A stretch of DNA of 64,000 bases. Origin: Campylobacter sp. RM16187. Lineage in GTDB: Bacteria; Campylobacterota; Campylobacteria; Campylobacterales; Campylobacteraceae. A program made the translations under genes and the position numbers. This document shows positions 46,652 through 56,809 of this stretch, piece by piece (positions within the stretch are counted from its first letter, which is position 1; each line of letters begins with the position of its first letter). The DNA is taken from contig NZ_CP012549.1 of assembly GCF_025319965.1 (NCBI RefSeq), positions 186,001 to 250,000 on the forward strand, given 5' to 3'. Under the pieces are notes generated by a model. It was not told the origin of the DNA, did not search any database, and saw nothing but the letters and a program-made list of their open reading frames with translations.

Positions 46652-47591
46652 TGATAAAGTTTTAAAAACCGGTTCAAACGAAATGGAGCTTGTTGATTTT
46701 CGTATCTTTAAGCAGACGGGAGACAAAGTATATGAGGGTATATACGGAGTAAATGTCGCTAAAGTGCGTGAAATCATTAAGATGCCTAATTTGACCGAAT
46801 TACCCGGTGTTCCTGAATATATAGAGGGAATTTTTGATCTGCGCGGAGTTGTTATACCTGTTATAAATTTGGCCAAATGGATGCAGATAAAAGAGCCTAC
46901 CGGAGTAGCTATAAAGCCTCGAGTGATAATATCAGAATTTAGTGAAATTTTAATAGGTTTTATAGTTCATGAGGCTAAAAGAATCAGACGTATAAGCTGG
47001 TCTGATATAGAGGCTACGAGTTTTTCCGCAAATTCAGGCGCTCTGGATAAAGGTAAAATCACAGGCGTTACTCGTATAGAAAACGATGAAGTATTACTGA
47101 TACTTGATCTTGAAAGCATAGTTGAAGAGCTTGGAATTTATAGCCCTAAGATAGAGGTTGAGATAGATAAGACCAAAGCTTTAACCGGACTGGCTTTAGT
47201 GCTTGACGATAGCTCTACCGCAAGAAAACTTGTAAAAGATACTCTTGAAAAGATGGGTTTAAAGGTGGTTGAGGCAAAAGACGGAGTGGAAGGACTTGCT
47301 AAGATGCAAGATCTATACGATATGTATGGGGATAAGTTGCATGATTATTTAAGAGTAATTTTAAGCGATATTGAGATGCCTCAGATGGACGGATACCGCT
47401 TTGCAGCTACTTTAAAAGATGATAGTAGATACTCTAGTATTCCGATAATATTCAACTCTTCATTAAATAATATGTATAGTGAGGCTCAAAGTAAAGAGGC
47501 CGGCGGTGCAGCATACCTAACTAAATTTGATGCCACTTTGCTTTATAATGAGGTGCTTCGTGTCATCGAAGTACATAAATCTGCTAAATAG
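46644..47591 (+). CDS. cheV: Chemotaxis coupling protein CheV
   Basis: 315 residues from the ATG at 46644, which has AAGGGG upstream. The start at 46605 is rejected because the known CheV beginning is MFD-KTGSNEMELVDFRIF. N-terminal CheW-like domain (about 10-165), C-terminal receiver (about 185-310) with ALVLDDSSTARKL and the phospho-acceptor Asp in VILSDIEMPQMDG. It couples receptors to CheA, and the receiver likely tunes that. Precedes cheA by nine bases. Confidence 0.93.
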   Translation: MFDDKVLKTGSNEMELVDFRIFKQTGDKVYEGIYGVNVAKVREIIKMPNLTELPGVPEYIEGIFDLRGVVIPVINLAKWMQIKEPTGVAIKPRVIISEFSEILIGFIVHEAKRIRRISWSDIEATSFSANSGALDKGKITGVTRIENDEVLLILDLESIVEELGIYSPKIEVEIDKTKALTGLALVLDDSSTARKLVKDTLEKMGLKVVEAKDGVEGLAKMQDLYDMYGDKLHDYLRVILSDIEMPQMDGYRFAATLKDDSRYSSIPIIFNSSLNNMYSEAQSKEAGGAAYLTKFDATLLYNEVLRVIEVHKSAK

Positions 47592-47600
47592 GGGTATAAG

Positions 47601-49940
47601 ATGGATGATATGAAAGAGATACTTGAAGACTTTTTAGTAGAGGCCTTCGAACTTGTTGAGCAGATTGACCATGACCTTATCGAGCTTGAGTCAAATCCTG
47701 AGGATTTGGAGCTTTTAAATAGAATTTTCCGTGTAGCGCATACTGTTAAGGGCTCATCATCGTTTTTAAATTTTGATATCTTGACTAAGCTTACTCATCA
47801 TATGGAAGACGTTTTAAATAAAGCTAGAAAAGATGAGTTAAAAATAACTCCAGATATCATGGACGTAGTTTTAGAGTCTATAGATATGATGAAAGGGCTT
47901 TTGCACGGCATAAGGGACAATGGTAACGATACTGATGTGGGTATAGAAATTTCTGATATTTGTGCAAGACTTACAGCTATTTCAGAAGGAGAAGCGGCTC
48001 CTGCGGCTGAACAAAAGCCTACACAAAAGGTTCCTGAGATAAAACCGGAGCCAGAGCCAGAGGTTGAACCTGAACCTGAAATAAGCGATGAAAATTTATC
48101 AAATTTAACAGATGATGAGGTTGAGGCCGAAATAGAGAGATTGTTAAAGGTAAGAAAGGCTGAGGATCAGGCTAGACGTAGTCAAAAGGCAGCATCAGCA
48201 GCATCTGCTCCTGCCAATAAGCCAGCTCCTGAGCCAGCAGCGCCTAAACCAGCACCCGCCCCTAAGGCAAATGAAGCCGACAAGGATAAGAAGGTTCCGG
48301 CAGCATCTAGCGGATCTGATGCCGAGCAGACAATCCGCGTAGAGGTAAAAAGACTTGATCATCTTATGAATCTTATAGGCGAGCTAGTCCTTGGCAAGAA
48401 TAGGCTTATAAAAATTTATGACGATGTCGAAGAGAGATACGAGGGTGAAAAATTCCTTGAAGAGCTAAATCAAGTAGTATCCGGTTTAAGCTTGGTTACT
48501 ACAGATATCCAGCTTGCAGTTATGAAAACCAGAATGCTTCCAGTAGCTAAGGTATTTAATAAATTTCCTAGAATGATTAGAGATTTAAGTAGAGAGCTTA
48601 ATAAGCAGATAGATCTTGAAATAACAGGAGAAGAAACAGAGCTTGATAAATCTATAGTAGAACAGATCGGCGATCCTCTTGTTCATATGATTAGAAATTC
48701 TTGCGATCACGGCATAGAAAATGCAGCAACCAGAATTGCTGCAGGCAAAAGCGAAAAAGGAACCATCGAGCTAAAAGCCTATAATGAAGGAAATCATATC
48801 GTAATAGAGATAGCTGATGACGGTAAAGGTCTTGATGCCGATATGCTAAAAGCTCGCTCCGTAGAAAAAGGAATTATTACCGAGCGAGAAGCAGATACAA
48901 TGAGTAACAAAGAGGCTTTCGGACTTATATTTAAGCCCGGATTTTCAACGGCGGCAAAAGTTACTAACGTAAGCGGACGTGGCGTGGGAATGGATGTCGT
49001 TAAGACAAATATAGAAAAATTAAACGGAATTATAGATATAGAGAGTGAGCTTGGAAAAGGCACAGTAATGAAGCTTAAGATCCCTCTTACTCTAGCTATT
49101 ATGCAATCTCTTTTAGTAGGAGTTCAGGAAGAATTTTACGCTATTCCGCTTGCAAGTGTTCTTGAGACTGTGCGAGTGCCTGTAGATGATATATATACAA
49201 TAGATGGAAAAAATGTGCTTAGACTTAGAGACGAGGTTTTGTCTCTTGTAAAACTTTCAGATATTTTCGGTGTCAAGCAGGTATTTGACAACGGAGATCA
49301 GACTTATGTTGTCATAATAGGCGTAGCCGAAACAAAACTTGGAATTATAGTAGATAGTCTTGTAGGACAAGAAGAGGTTGTTATAAAATCCATGGGAGAA
49401 TATTTACAAAATATCCCTGGAATAGCAGGCGCCACGATAAGAGGCGACGGAAGAGTAACTCTAATAGTAGATGTGGGAACTATGATGGAGATGGCAAAAG
49501 ATATCAAAGTGGATATAAAAGCCAGTATGGAATCATCAAAGGCGGTTAAAGAAAAGCCAAGCGATTATAAGGTCTTGATTGTAGATGACTCTAAAATGGA
49601 TAGAACTATCATGCAAAAATCCCTTGAACCGCTTGGAGTAACTGTTCTGGAAGCTACTAATGGAGTAGAGGCTCTTACTATCGTGAAATCAGGCGAGCAT
49701 GCACTTGATGCAATTTTAATAGATATTGAGATGCCTAGAATGGATGGATATACATTGGCAGCAGAAATTCGTAAGTATTCAAAATATAGAAATTTACCTC
49801 TAATTGCTGTTACTTCCAGGACTTCAAAGACTGATAGACTAAGAGGTGTTGAGGTGGGAATGACTGAATACATAACCAAGCCGTATTCGTCAGAATACCT
49901 TGAAAACGTAGTTAGAAAAAATATTAAATTGATAGGATAG
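47601..49940 (+). CDS. cheA: Chemotaxis histidine kinase CheA with C-terminal receiver domain
   Basis: 779 residues. HPt domain with phospho-His47 (FRVAHTVKGSSSF), Pro/Ala/Glu-rich linker (about 135-240), dimerisation and HATPase domains (NSCDHGIENAATR, DDGKGLDAD, GRGVGMDVV), CheW-like domain (about 500-635) and a fused receiver (about 655-779) with VLIVDDSKMD and IDIEMPRMDG. The C-terminal receiver is typical of the Campylobacterota CheA-Y form. Kinase of the flagellar chemotaxis array. Confidence 0.96.
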   Translation: MDDMKEILEDFLVEAFELVEQIDHDLIELESNPEDLELLNRIFRVAHTVKGSSSFLNFDILTKLTHHMEDVLNKARKDELKITPDIMDVVLESIDMMKGLLHGIRDNGNDTDVGIEISDICARLTAISEGEAAPAAEQKPTQKVPEIKPEPEPEVEPEPEISDENLSNLTDDEVEAEIERLLKVRKAEDQARRSQKAASAASAPANKPAPEPAAPKPAPAPKANEADKDKKVPAASSGSDAEQTIRVEVKRLDHLMNLIGELVLGKNRLIKIYDDVEERYEGEKFLEELNQVVSGLSLVTTDIQLAVMKTRMLPVAKVFNKFPRMIRDLSRELNKQIDLEITGEETELDKSIVEQIGDPLVHMIRNSCDHGIENAATRIAAGKSEKGTIELKAYNEGNHIVIEIADDGKGLDADMLKARSVEKGIITEREADTMSNKEAFGLIFKPGFSTAAKVTNVSGRGVGMDVVKTNIEKLNGIIDIESELGKGTVMKLKIPLTLAIMQSLLVGVQEEFYAIPLASVLETVRVPVDDIYTIDGKNVLRLRDEVLSLVKLSDIFGVKQVFDNGDQTYVVIIGVAETKLGIIVDSLVGQEEVVIKSMGEYLQNIPGIAGATIRGDGRVTLIVDVGTMMEMAKDIKVDIKASMESSKAVKEKPSDYKVLIVDDSKMDRTIMQKSLEPLGVTVLEATNGVEALTIVKSGEHALDAILIDIEMPRMDGYTLAAEIRKYSKYRNLPLIAVTSRTSKTDRLRGVEVGMTEYITKPYSSEYLENVVRKNIKLIG

Positions 49941-49943
49941 AAC

Positions 49944-50441
49944 ATGAATGACAAATTAAATCAGGTTCTAAAAAGACAAAAAAAACAGATGGCTGATCCA
50001 AGCGAGAAGGATAGAGACGAAGTAATCCAGCTTGTCGGGTTTATCGTAGGCGAAGAGGAGTATGCTATACCTATTTTAAATATAAAAGAGATTATTAAGC
50101 CTATTGAGTATACTCGTGTGCCAAGCGTTCCAGATTATGTCCTAGGCGTATTTAATCTAAGAGGAAGCGTTATCCCTCTTATAGATTTAAGAAAGAAATT
50201 TGCTCTTGGCTCGGTTAAGCCTGGCCCAAGCACTAGGTACATAGTAATGAAAGATGAGGAAAATGTGGCAGGCTTTGTCATAGACAGGCTAACGGAAGCC
50301 ATTAGGATAAAAAGAAATAGGATAGATCCGCCGCCTGAGACTTTGATTAAAGACAAGGGTATGATATACGGCATAGGCAAAAGAGATCAAAATATACTTA
50401 CGATTTTAAAAGTCGAAGCTCTTTTAAAGCGTGATTTTTAA
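49944..50441 (+). CDS. cheW: Chemotaxis adaptor CheW
   Basis: 165 residues, one CheW domain (IQLVGFIVGEEEYAIPILNIKEII, VFNLRGSVIPLIDLRKKF). It bridges receptors and CheA. The gene follows cheA by three bases, completing cheV-cheA-cheW. No cheY is in this window. Confidence 0.95.
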   Translation: MNDKLNQVLKRQKKQMADPSEKDRDEVIQLVGFIVGEEEYAIPILNIKEIIKPIEYTRVPSVPDYVLGVFNLRGSVIPLIDLRKKFALGSVKPGPSTRYIVMKDEENVAGFVIDRLTEAIRIKRNRIDPPPETLIKDKGMIYGIGKRDQNILTILKVEALLKRDF

Positions 50442-50452
50442 AAGGTTATAAA

Positions 50453-51076
50453 TTGATAAAGCTTTGTGTATTTGATTTTGACTCCACGCTTATGGATGGA
50501 GAGACTATAGATTTTTTGGCCCAGGCTTGTAAAGTAGGAGATGAGGTAAGCAGGATAACTAGGATGGCAATGGCTGGAGAGCTTGATTTTTTCGAGAGTC
50601 TTACTAAAAGAGTTGCTTATTTAAAGGGTCTTGAGCTTTCTATTGTTGATGAAATTTGTGAAAATTTACCGCTTATGAACGGTGCTTTTGATCTTATAAA
50701 TCATTTAAAAAGTAAAGGTATAAAGGTTGTAGTTTTTAGTGGCGGATTTCATTCCGGCACGGATAGGGCGCAAAAGAAGCTTAAATTTGACGCATCTTTT
50801 GCCAATATTTTACACCATAAAGACTGTAGGCTTACCGGGCTTGTTGGTGGCGAGATGATGTTTGGCTTTTCCAAAGGAATTATGATGCAAAGCCTGCAAA
50901 GCCTGCTTGGTATTAGCAAGGAAGAAACTATGAGCGTGGGAGATGGAGCTAACGATCTATCGATGTTTGAGCACTCGAATATAAAAATAGCCTTTTGTGC
51001 AAAAGAGATTTTAAGAGCCAAAGCCACTCATTGCGTGGATACAAAAGATCTAAGAGAGATTATAAAACTAGTATAG
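50453..51076 (+). CDS. serB: Phosphoserine phosphatase
   Basis: 207 residues of the HAD superfamily, the last step of serine synthesis. Nucleophile motif FDFDSTLMDGETID, motif II VVFSGGF, and the metal motif VGDGANDLSMF. The start is TTG (LIKLCVFDFDST) with AAAAGG upstream. Lacks the N-terminal ACT domain of longer SerB. Confidence 0.93.
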   Translation: MIKLCVFDFDSTLMDGETIDFLAQACKVGDEVSRITRMAMAGELDFFESLTKRVAYLKGLELSIVDEICENLPLMNGAFDLINHLKSKGIKVVVFSGGFHSGTDRAQKKLKFDASFANILHHKDCRLTGLVGGEMMFGFSKGIMMQSLQSLLGISKEETMSVGDGANDLSMFEHSNIKIAFCAKEILRAKATHCVDTKDLREIIKLV

Positions 51077-51085
51077 GGAGAGAAT

Positions 51086-52090
51086 ATGTTTAATAATGAT
51101 GTTAAATTTTCACTTTGGTGTGATTTTATAGAGCGAGATTTTTTAGATAATGAATTTGTAAAACTTATAAATTCCAATACTATAAATGGAGCAACTTCAA
51201 ATCCCGCTATATTTAAATCAGCCTTTTTGACCTCTCCTGCTTACAAGATTACGATTAAAGAGAACGAAAGAAGACATGAGAAGCAAATTTATGAAATTTT
51301 AGCCGTGCAGGATATTAAAATTGCTGCAGATAGGCTTATTCAAAACTATGCCAATGACGATGATGGATTCGTTAGTATCGAAGTAGATCCAAACTTATGC
51401 AACGATACGCAAGGCACTATAGAAGAGGGTATTAGGCTATTTAATACGGTTATGATGCCAAATGTTATGATCAAAATTCCGGCTACCAATGCAGGGTTTG
51501 ATGCTATGAGCGCTTTGATGGCTAGAGGAATTCCCGTAAATGCTACTTTGATATTTTCTCCAGAGCAGGCTATTAAATGTCTTGATGCTTTTGAAAGTGG
51601 TGCTAAAGAGTATCAGAAAAAATTCCCGAATACAAAAACACCAAAGGGCGTAATAAGTATATTTGTAAGCAGATTTGATAGGCTTCTTGATGGAGTGATG
51701 CGAGAAAAATCTCTTCCTACTGGGCAGATAGGCATAATGAATGCTACTAAAATTTATATAATCATACAAAATAGAAAGTTAGATAATGTTAGAGCGCTTT
51801 TTGCAAGCACAGGAGTAAAAGGGGATGATTTAAGAAAAGATTATTATATAAGAGAGCTGATGTATGAAAACTCTATAAATACAGCTCCGCTTGATACCAT
51901 TAAGGCTTTTATAGAGCAAAAGAGCGAGCCTAAAGAGGCGGTTAGCGAGGATAGTATAGAGAAGTTTTTTGAGGTTGTCTCTAGGGCCGGCATAGATATG
52001 AATAGGGTATATAAAGAGCTTTTAAGCGATGGTCTTAAACAGTTTTTGCAGGCTTATGACGATATAATGAAGGCGTTAAAGCAAGAATAA
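51086..52090 (+). CDS. tal: Transaldolase
   Basis: 334 residues of the TIM-barrel type used by Campylobacter. Schiff-base Lys in VMIKIPATNAGFDAM, with VNATLIFSPEQA and FVSRFDRLLD matching the family. Links the pentose-phosphate steps. Begins nine bases after serB. Confidence 0.93.
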   Translation: MFNNDVKFSLWCDFIERDFLDNEFVKLINSNTINGATSNPAIFKSAFLTSPAYKITIKENERRHEKQIYEILAVQDIKIAADRLIQNYANDDDGFVSIEVDPNLCNDTQGTIEEGIRLFNTVMMPNVMIKIPATNAGFDAMSALMARGIPVNATLIFSPEQAIKCLDAFESGAKEYQKKFPNTKTPKGVISIFVSRFDRLLDGVMREKSLPTGQIGIMNATKIYIIIQNRKLDNVRALFASTGVKGDDLRKDYYIRELMYENSINTAPLDTIKAFIEQKSEPKEAVSEDSIEKFFEVVSRAGIDMNRVYKELLSDGLKQFLQAYDDIMKALKQE

Positions 52091-52105
52091 AATTTGGAAC
52101 TTAAT

Positions 52106-53299
52106 ATGGAAAGTTTACAAAATGAAGAAATTTTAGATCCTGGGCGCTTGCAAAGAGATAAGCTTGATGCTTATCTTACAGAGCTTGTTTCAAAAGGTGG
52201 AAGCGACCTACATATTAAAGCAAATGGAGCCGTGAGAGCTAGATATAACGGTGAAATTTACAAGATGAGCGATGAAGTGTTGAGCTATGATGACACGCTA
52301 GCTCTTACTAAAGAGATTCTAAGAACAAATTTTGATAATCTAGTTGCTAAAAAAAGTGTAGATTTTACGTATAAATTAAATGAAGATTATCGTTTTCGTG
52401 CTAATGCCTTTTTTCAAATAGATGGTGTTTCTATGGTGTTTAGAACAATACCAACCAAAATCCCAAATATGCAAGATCTATTTTTGCCACCTGTTCTTGA
52501 AAAGCTTTGTAATACTGTAAACCGCGGATTTATACTTGTGACAGGTCCTACCGGAAGCGGCAAGACAACCACTCTAGCTAGTATGATTAACTATATTAAT
52601 AAAAATAAAAATAGACATATTGTTACCATTGAAGATCCTATCGAATTTATCTTTTCGGAAGAAAAGAGTATTATAAATCAAAGGGGTATAGGTCAAGATG
52701 TGCATAACTTTTCAGATGCCTTGCGTGCAGCTCTTCGTGAAGACCCCGATGTAATACTTGTTGGAGAGATGAGAGACTTGGAGACCATTAGAACAGCTAT
52801 GGCTGCTGCTGAAACAGGACACCTTGTTTTGGCTACCTTGCATACTCTTGATGCGAAAGAGACTGTTGGTCGTGTTATAAATATGTTTCCAAAAGAGGAA
52901 CAAAATCGTATCAAGATGACATTTTCTTCGGTTGTAGAAGCCATTATATGTCAAAGATTTGTTAGGACGATGGATGACAAAAGGCGTGTAGCAGTTGAAG
53001 TGCTTGTAAAAAACACCAGAATTAAAGATATGATATTAGATGGCAGAGAGGATGAAATTTACGATGCTATAGAGCAGAGTAAGAATACTTATGGTATGCA
53101 GACTTTCGAGCAACATCTTCTTGAGCTTTATAAAGAAGGCATAATAGATAAGCAGGAGGCTTTAGAGAAATCAAGTAGAAGAAATGATCTTGAGCTAAGA
53201 ATTAAAAACGCAGATCTTGCTAAAGAGAAGGCGAGATTGGCGGAAAATAGAGATAATGATAGCAAAGAAGAGGGCATAATAGCTCTTAAAGAGATATAA
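52106..53299 (+). CDS. PilT/PilU-type secretion ATPase
   Basis: 397 residues from the ATG at 52106; a TTG 12 bases upstream has no better ribosome site. Walker [14 protein letters not shown], Asp box [12 protein letters not shown], Walker [13 protein letters not shown], His box HLVLATLHT and a C-terminal [13 protein letters not shown]. The helix that is AIRNLIRE in PilT reads RIKDMILDG, and the C-terminal end is closer to PilU. A hexameric retraction ATPase for a type IV pilus or related apparatus, but no pilin genes are near. Confidence 0.85.
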   Translation: MESLQNEEILDPGRLQRDKLDAYLTELVSKGGSDLHIKANGAVRARYNGEIYKMSDEVLSYDDTLALTKEILRTNFDNLVAKKSVDFTYKLNEDYRFRANAFFQIDGVSMVFRTIPTKIPNMQDLFLPPVLEKLCNTVNRGFILVTGPTGSGKTTTLASMINYINKNKNRHIVTIEDPIEFIFSEEKSIINQRGIGQDVHNFSDALRAALREDPDVILVGEMRDLETIRTAMAAAETGHLVLATLHTLDAKETVGRVINMFPKEEQNRIKMTFSSVVEAIICQRFVRTMDDKRRVAVEVLVKNTRIKDMILDGREDEIYDAIEQSKNTYGMQTFEQHLLELYKEGIIDKQEALEKSSRRNDLELRIKNADLAKEKARLAENRDNDSKEEGIIALKEI

Positions 53300-53355
53300 A
53301 CTATATACTTTTACTATTAGCAACTATTTAAAGTATAAATTTATAAATATTTTGG

Positions 53356-53361
53356 TATTAT
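53356..53361 (+). promoter_or_regulatory. Promoter -10 element for rplY
   Basis: TATTAT preceded by TTTTGG, 30 bases before the rplY ATG, in a 91-base gap after pilT. It supports the start at 53391 because an upstream ATG-like start at 53352 would lie inside this element. Confidence 0.5.
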
Positions 53362-53390
53362 CAGCACTTATTTTTCATGAAAGGAATACG

Positions 53391-53927
53391 ATGTTAGAAG
53401 GTATCGTTAGAGAGAGTATCGGCAAAAAAGCTGCTAAAGCTTTGAGAAGAGATGGTTATCTAATCGCGAACATTTACGGCAAGGGATTAGAGAATATCGA
53501 AGCGGCATTTAAGGTAAATGAATTTATCAAAGAGGCTCGCAAAAAAGAGAACCTTGCGTTTGATGTAAAAGTTGGCGACAAGACCTTAAAAGTCGTTATA
53601 GTTGAGTATCAAAAAGATCCTATCACAAATGCGCTTAAGCATGTTGATCTAAAAGTGGCTCTTCCTGGAGTTATCTCAAAATATATGATCCCTGTTAAGC
53701 CTTTTGGAACTCCAATCGGTCTTAAAAATAAAGGTGTTTTGGTTCAATCTAAAAAGAGACTTGCAGTAAAATGCACAGCTGAGAATTTACCAAACGCATT
53801 TAATATTGACGTAAGCAAACTTGATGTCGAAGATACTATCTTGGTAAGAGATATTTCAGTTCCAGCAGGTGTTACAATGGTTGATGCAGGCCATGTTGCC
53901 GTAGTTGGAGTTGTCAAAGCCAAATAA
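53391..53927 (+). CDS. rplY: 50S ribosomal protein L25 (Ctc form)
   Basis: 178 residues from [20 protein letters not shown], with GAAAGGA before the ATG. The N-terminal L25 5S-RNA-binding domain (about 1-90) is followed by a C-terminal TL5/Ctc domain ([19 protein letters not shown]). The in-frame start at 53352 has no such N-terminus and is rejected. Followed by pth after 13 bases. Confidence 0.95.
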   Translation: MLEGIVRESIGKKAAKALRRDGYLIANIYGKGLENIEAAFKVNEFIKEARKKENLAFDVKVGDKTLKVVIVEYQKDPITNALKHVDLKVALPGVISKYMIPVKPFGTPIGLKNKGVLVQSKKRLAVKCTAENLPNAFNIDVSKLDVEDTILVRDISVPAGVTMVDAGHVAVVGVVKAK

Positions 53928-53940
53928 TTAAGGCAAGGCT

Positions 53941-54495
53941 TTGATCCTTATAGTTGGGCTGGGAAATCCCGGCTCACAATATGAAAAAACAAGACACAAT
54001 ATCGGGTTTATGCTTATAGACCTACTTAAAAATGAAAAATTTACAGATGTAACCTCTTCAAAATTTCAAGGCGAACTTTTTAAATTTTCAAATTTGCTTC
54101 TCTTAAAACCTCAAACTTTTATGAACTTATCCGGAAATAGCGTAAAAGCGGTAAAAGACTTTTACAAGCCTGAACGCATAATTGTAATTCATGATGATTT
54201 AGATCTAAAACTTGGAGTTGTTAAGTTTAAGATAGGTGGCAGCAGTGGCGGCCATAACGGTATAAAATCCATCGATTCCTTAATAGAAAGCGATTATGAA
54301 CGAGTTAGAGTGGGTATAGGAAGAGCTCAAAATTCAAGTGTGACCGGGCATGTTTTGGGTAATTTTAGCCAAGATGAGAGTGAGTGTCTTAATAAAGTTC
54401 TAAATTATACAAAAGAGGCTGTAATAGAGCTTATTAAAAGCGATATTAATACTATTTCGCAAAAATATTCTAGCAAAAAAGGTATATGCACGTGA
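53941..54495 (+). CDS. pth: Peptidyl-tRNA hydrolase
   Basis: 184 residues. Releases peptides from dropped-off peptidyl-tRNA. Motifs [19 protein letters not shown] (catalytic His in TRHNIG), [13 protein letters not shown] and VIHDDLDL with [10 protein letters not shown]. The start is TTG with AAGG upstream; no ATG gives the conserved N-terminus. It overlaps the next gene by ten bases. Confidence 0.95.
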   Translation: MILIVGLGNPGSQYEKTRHNIGFMLIDLLKNEKFTDVTSSKFQGELFKFSNLLLLKPQTFMNLSGNSVKAVKDFYKPERIIVIHDDLDLKLGVVKFKIGGSSGGHNGIKSIDSLIESDYERVRVGIGRAQNSSVTGHVLGNFSQDESECLNKVLNYTKEAVIELIKSDINTISQKYSSKKGICT

Positions 54496-55553
54496 ATTTG
54501 TATGCAAAATATATCGGCTGGAGCTATTTTAAATCATTTTTGATTATATTTTTTTCATTAGTTTTGTTTTATACCGGCATTGATATTTTGACAAATTTAA
54601 AAGATATGCCCTCAAGCGCAAACCTAAAGTTGCTATATTTTACGCTTACTTCGCTTACCGCGATTGGTTATGTATTGCCACTTTCTTTAATTTTTGCCTT
54701 GATTGTTACCAAATTTAACATGATTAGAAGTAATGAGCTTGTTAGTTTTTACGCTCTTGGAGTAAGTAAAAACGCTCTTATTAAACCGCCTTTTTTTATC
54801 TCTATTTTTATAACTTTGGTCTATATAGGGCTTAATTTTACTCCGTTTGCATACTCTTATGAATTTCAAAGAAATTTGATTAAAACAGCACAAATTTCAG
54901 GCATTAGCTCTGATATTTTTTTAAAATTCGGAGGCAAATTTGTATATATAGACGAACTAAATCCTGTGAGTGCAAACATGCGCGACGTAAGAATTTTTGA
55001 TATAGCGGACGGTAAGTTATTAAGCGCTACTTTTGGTAGCGAAGCGAAATTTGATGAGAATAAATGGACTTTAAAAGATGCGAATGTCACAACCATGCCT
55101 AAGGTTATAGAACTTGGTAAAGACGGCCTTGATATCAAACACTATGAAAATCTTATCGCGCTTGAGGGTTTTAAGCCAAAGACGATAGAGAGCGCATATC
55201 AATCAAATTCATCGCTATCGATTCCGGACGCATTTGATTTTATTACTGCTTTTGAGAAAGAGGGGGTTGGGCTAAATTCTGCTAAAACAACCCTTTATAG
55301 CCTACTATTTTCGCCGTTTTTTGCTCCCGTTATGGTGCTTATTATATATTATTTTTTGCCCGTTACAGGACGTTTTTTTAATTTAGCACTTACAAGTTTT
55401 ATATTTATTATAATTACGCTTTGTAGCTGGGGAACTCTTTTTGTGCTGATGAAATTTGCCCATAACTCTGTAGTTTTGCCAGAAATTGGAGTTATCTTGC
55501 CGCTATTTTGTCTATCAGGCTTTGCCCTATATCTTTATTTTCGTAACCGTTAA
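54486..55553 (+). CDS. LptF/LptG-family lipopolysaccharide export permease
   Basis: 355 residues. Six membrane helices in two groups (about 15-105 and 265-352) with a beta-rich periplasmic domain (about 130-245, [22 protein letters not shown]) between them, as in LptF and LptG. It would pair with LptB to extract LPS from the inner membrane. Which of the two it is cannot be told from this copy alone; the other is not in the window. Confidence 0.85.
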   Translation: MHVNLYAKYIGWSYFKSFLIIFFSLVLFYTGIDILTNLKDMPSSANLKLLYFTLTSLTAIGYVLPLSLIFALIVTKFNMIRSNELVSFYALGVSKNALIKPPFFISIFITLVYIGLNFTPFAYSYEFQRNLIKTAQISGISSDIFLKFGGKFVYIDELNPVSANMRDVRIFDIADGKLLSATFGSEAKFDENKWTLKDANVTTMPKVIELGKDGLDIKHYENLIALEGFKPKTIESAYQSNSSLSIPDAFDFITAFEKEGVGLNSAKTTLYSLLFSPFFAPVMVLIIYYFLPVTGRFFNLALTSFIFIIITLCSWGTLFVLMKFAHNSVVLPEIGVILPLFCLSGFALYLYFRNR

Positions 55554-55609
55554 GAGAGTTTTAGGCAAAATTCCAGTAAAATCTACCTATTTTTATTAAG
55601 GTTAGATCG

Positions 55610-56809
55610 ATGAATTTTGAAAATTTGGCTCAAGTTTATGGGACTCCTCTTTATATATATGACTTCAGTCATATAGCTTCACGCTATGAAACTCTAAAAA
55701 AAGCATTTCATGCAAGAAAATCTTTGGTTTGTTATGCTGTAAAAGCAAATTCAAATTTAAGCATTTTGAAACTTTTAGCCTCACTTGGAGCGGGGTTTGA
55801 CTGTGTAAGCATAGGAGAAGTAAGACGTGCCCTAACTGCCGGAGCAAAAAGATATCAAATCATCTTAAGCGGAGTTGGCAAAAGAGATGACGAGCTAAAA
55901 TTTGCACTCGAGAATGAAATTTTGATGATAAATTTAGAGAGTGAGGCCGAGATGTATCGGCTGGAAAAAATTGCTCAAGATCTTGGCAAAATAGCTCGTA
56001 TAAGTATTAGAGTAAATCCTGATATAGACGCCAAGACCCATCCTTATATATCGACCGGACTAAATGAGAATAAATTCGGCGTAGATATAACAACTGCAAA
56101 AAAAATGTATCTGCATGCTAAAAATTCGCCTTTTCTCGATCCTGTTGGCATACACTTTCATATAGGCTCTCAGCTTACTGATATAACCCCGATAATAGAA
56201 GCCTCAAGAGTGGTGTCAAACCTGCTTAGAGAGCTAAAGGCTATAGAGATAGATATTAAATTTTTTGATGTCGGAGGCGGAGTTGGCATAGTATATGATG
56301 GCGAGGAAGAGCCAAATTTATATGGTTACGCTCAAGGGATTTTAAGCACTCTTAGCGGACTTGATGTCACTATAGTCTGCGAGCCAGGACGATTTATAGT
56401 GGGTAATTGCGGATATTTTCTAACTAGAGTTTTATATGAGAAATTTAATAAACAAAAGCGTTTTGTAGTGGTTGATGGGGCTATGAATGATCTAATTCGC
56501 CCAAGCCTTTACGGGGCGTATCATAAAATTTCAATCGTTGGCAAAGAAGGTAACAAGAGCGAGTGCGATGTGGTCGGGCCAATATGCGAGAGTGGAGATT
56601 TTTTGGCTAAGAATATAAATTTACCACCTTGCGATAGTGATGATTTGATTGTTATAAGATCTGCCGGTGCATACGGTTTTACGATGAGTAGCAATTATAA
56701 CTCTCGTCCAAGAGCCGCTGAAATCGGTATAAAAGATGGAAAAGATTTTTTAATTAGAAAGCGTGAGAGTTTTGAAGATCTGATAGCACTTGAGAAGGAT
56801 CTGATTTGA
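55610..56809 (+). CDS. lysA: Diaminopimelate decarboxylase
   Basis: 399 residues, fold-type III PLP enzyme. PLP lysine in LVCYAVKANSNLS, VGIHFHIGSQ, the glycine-rich FFDVGGGVGI and EPGRFIVGNCG. Final decarboxylation to lysine, with dapB earlier in the path. Its stop overlaps the TTG of the HAD gene. Confidence 0.96.
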   Translation: MNFENLAQVYGTPLYIYDFSHIASRYETLKKAFHARKSLVCYAVKANSNLSILKLLASLGAGFDCVSIGEVRRALTAGAKRYQIILSGVGKRDDELKFALENEILMINLESEAEMYRLEKIAQDLGKIARISIRVNPDIDAKTHPYISTGLNENKFGVDITTAKKMYLHAKNSPFLDPVGIHFHIGSQLTDITPIIEASRVVSNLLRELKAIEIDIKFFDVGGGVGIVYDGEEEPNLYGYAQGILSTLSGLDVTIVCEPGRFIVGNCGYFLTRVLYEKFNKQKRFVVVDGAMNDLIRPSLYGAYHKISIVGKEGNKSECDVVGPICESGDFLAKNINLPPCDSDDLIVIRSAGAYGFTMSSNYNSRPRAAEIGIKDGKDFLIRKRESFEDLIALEKDLI

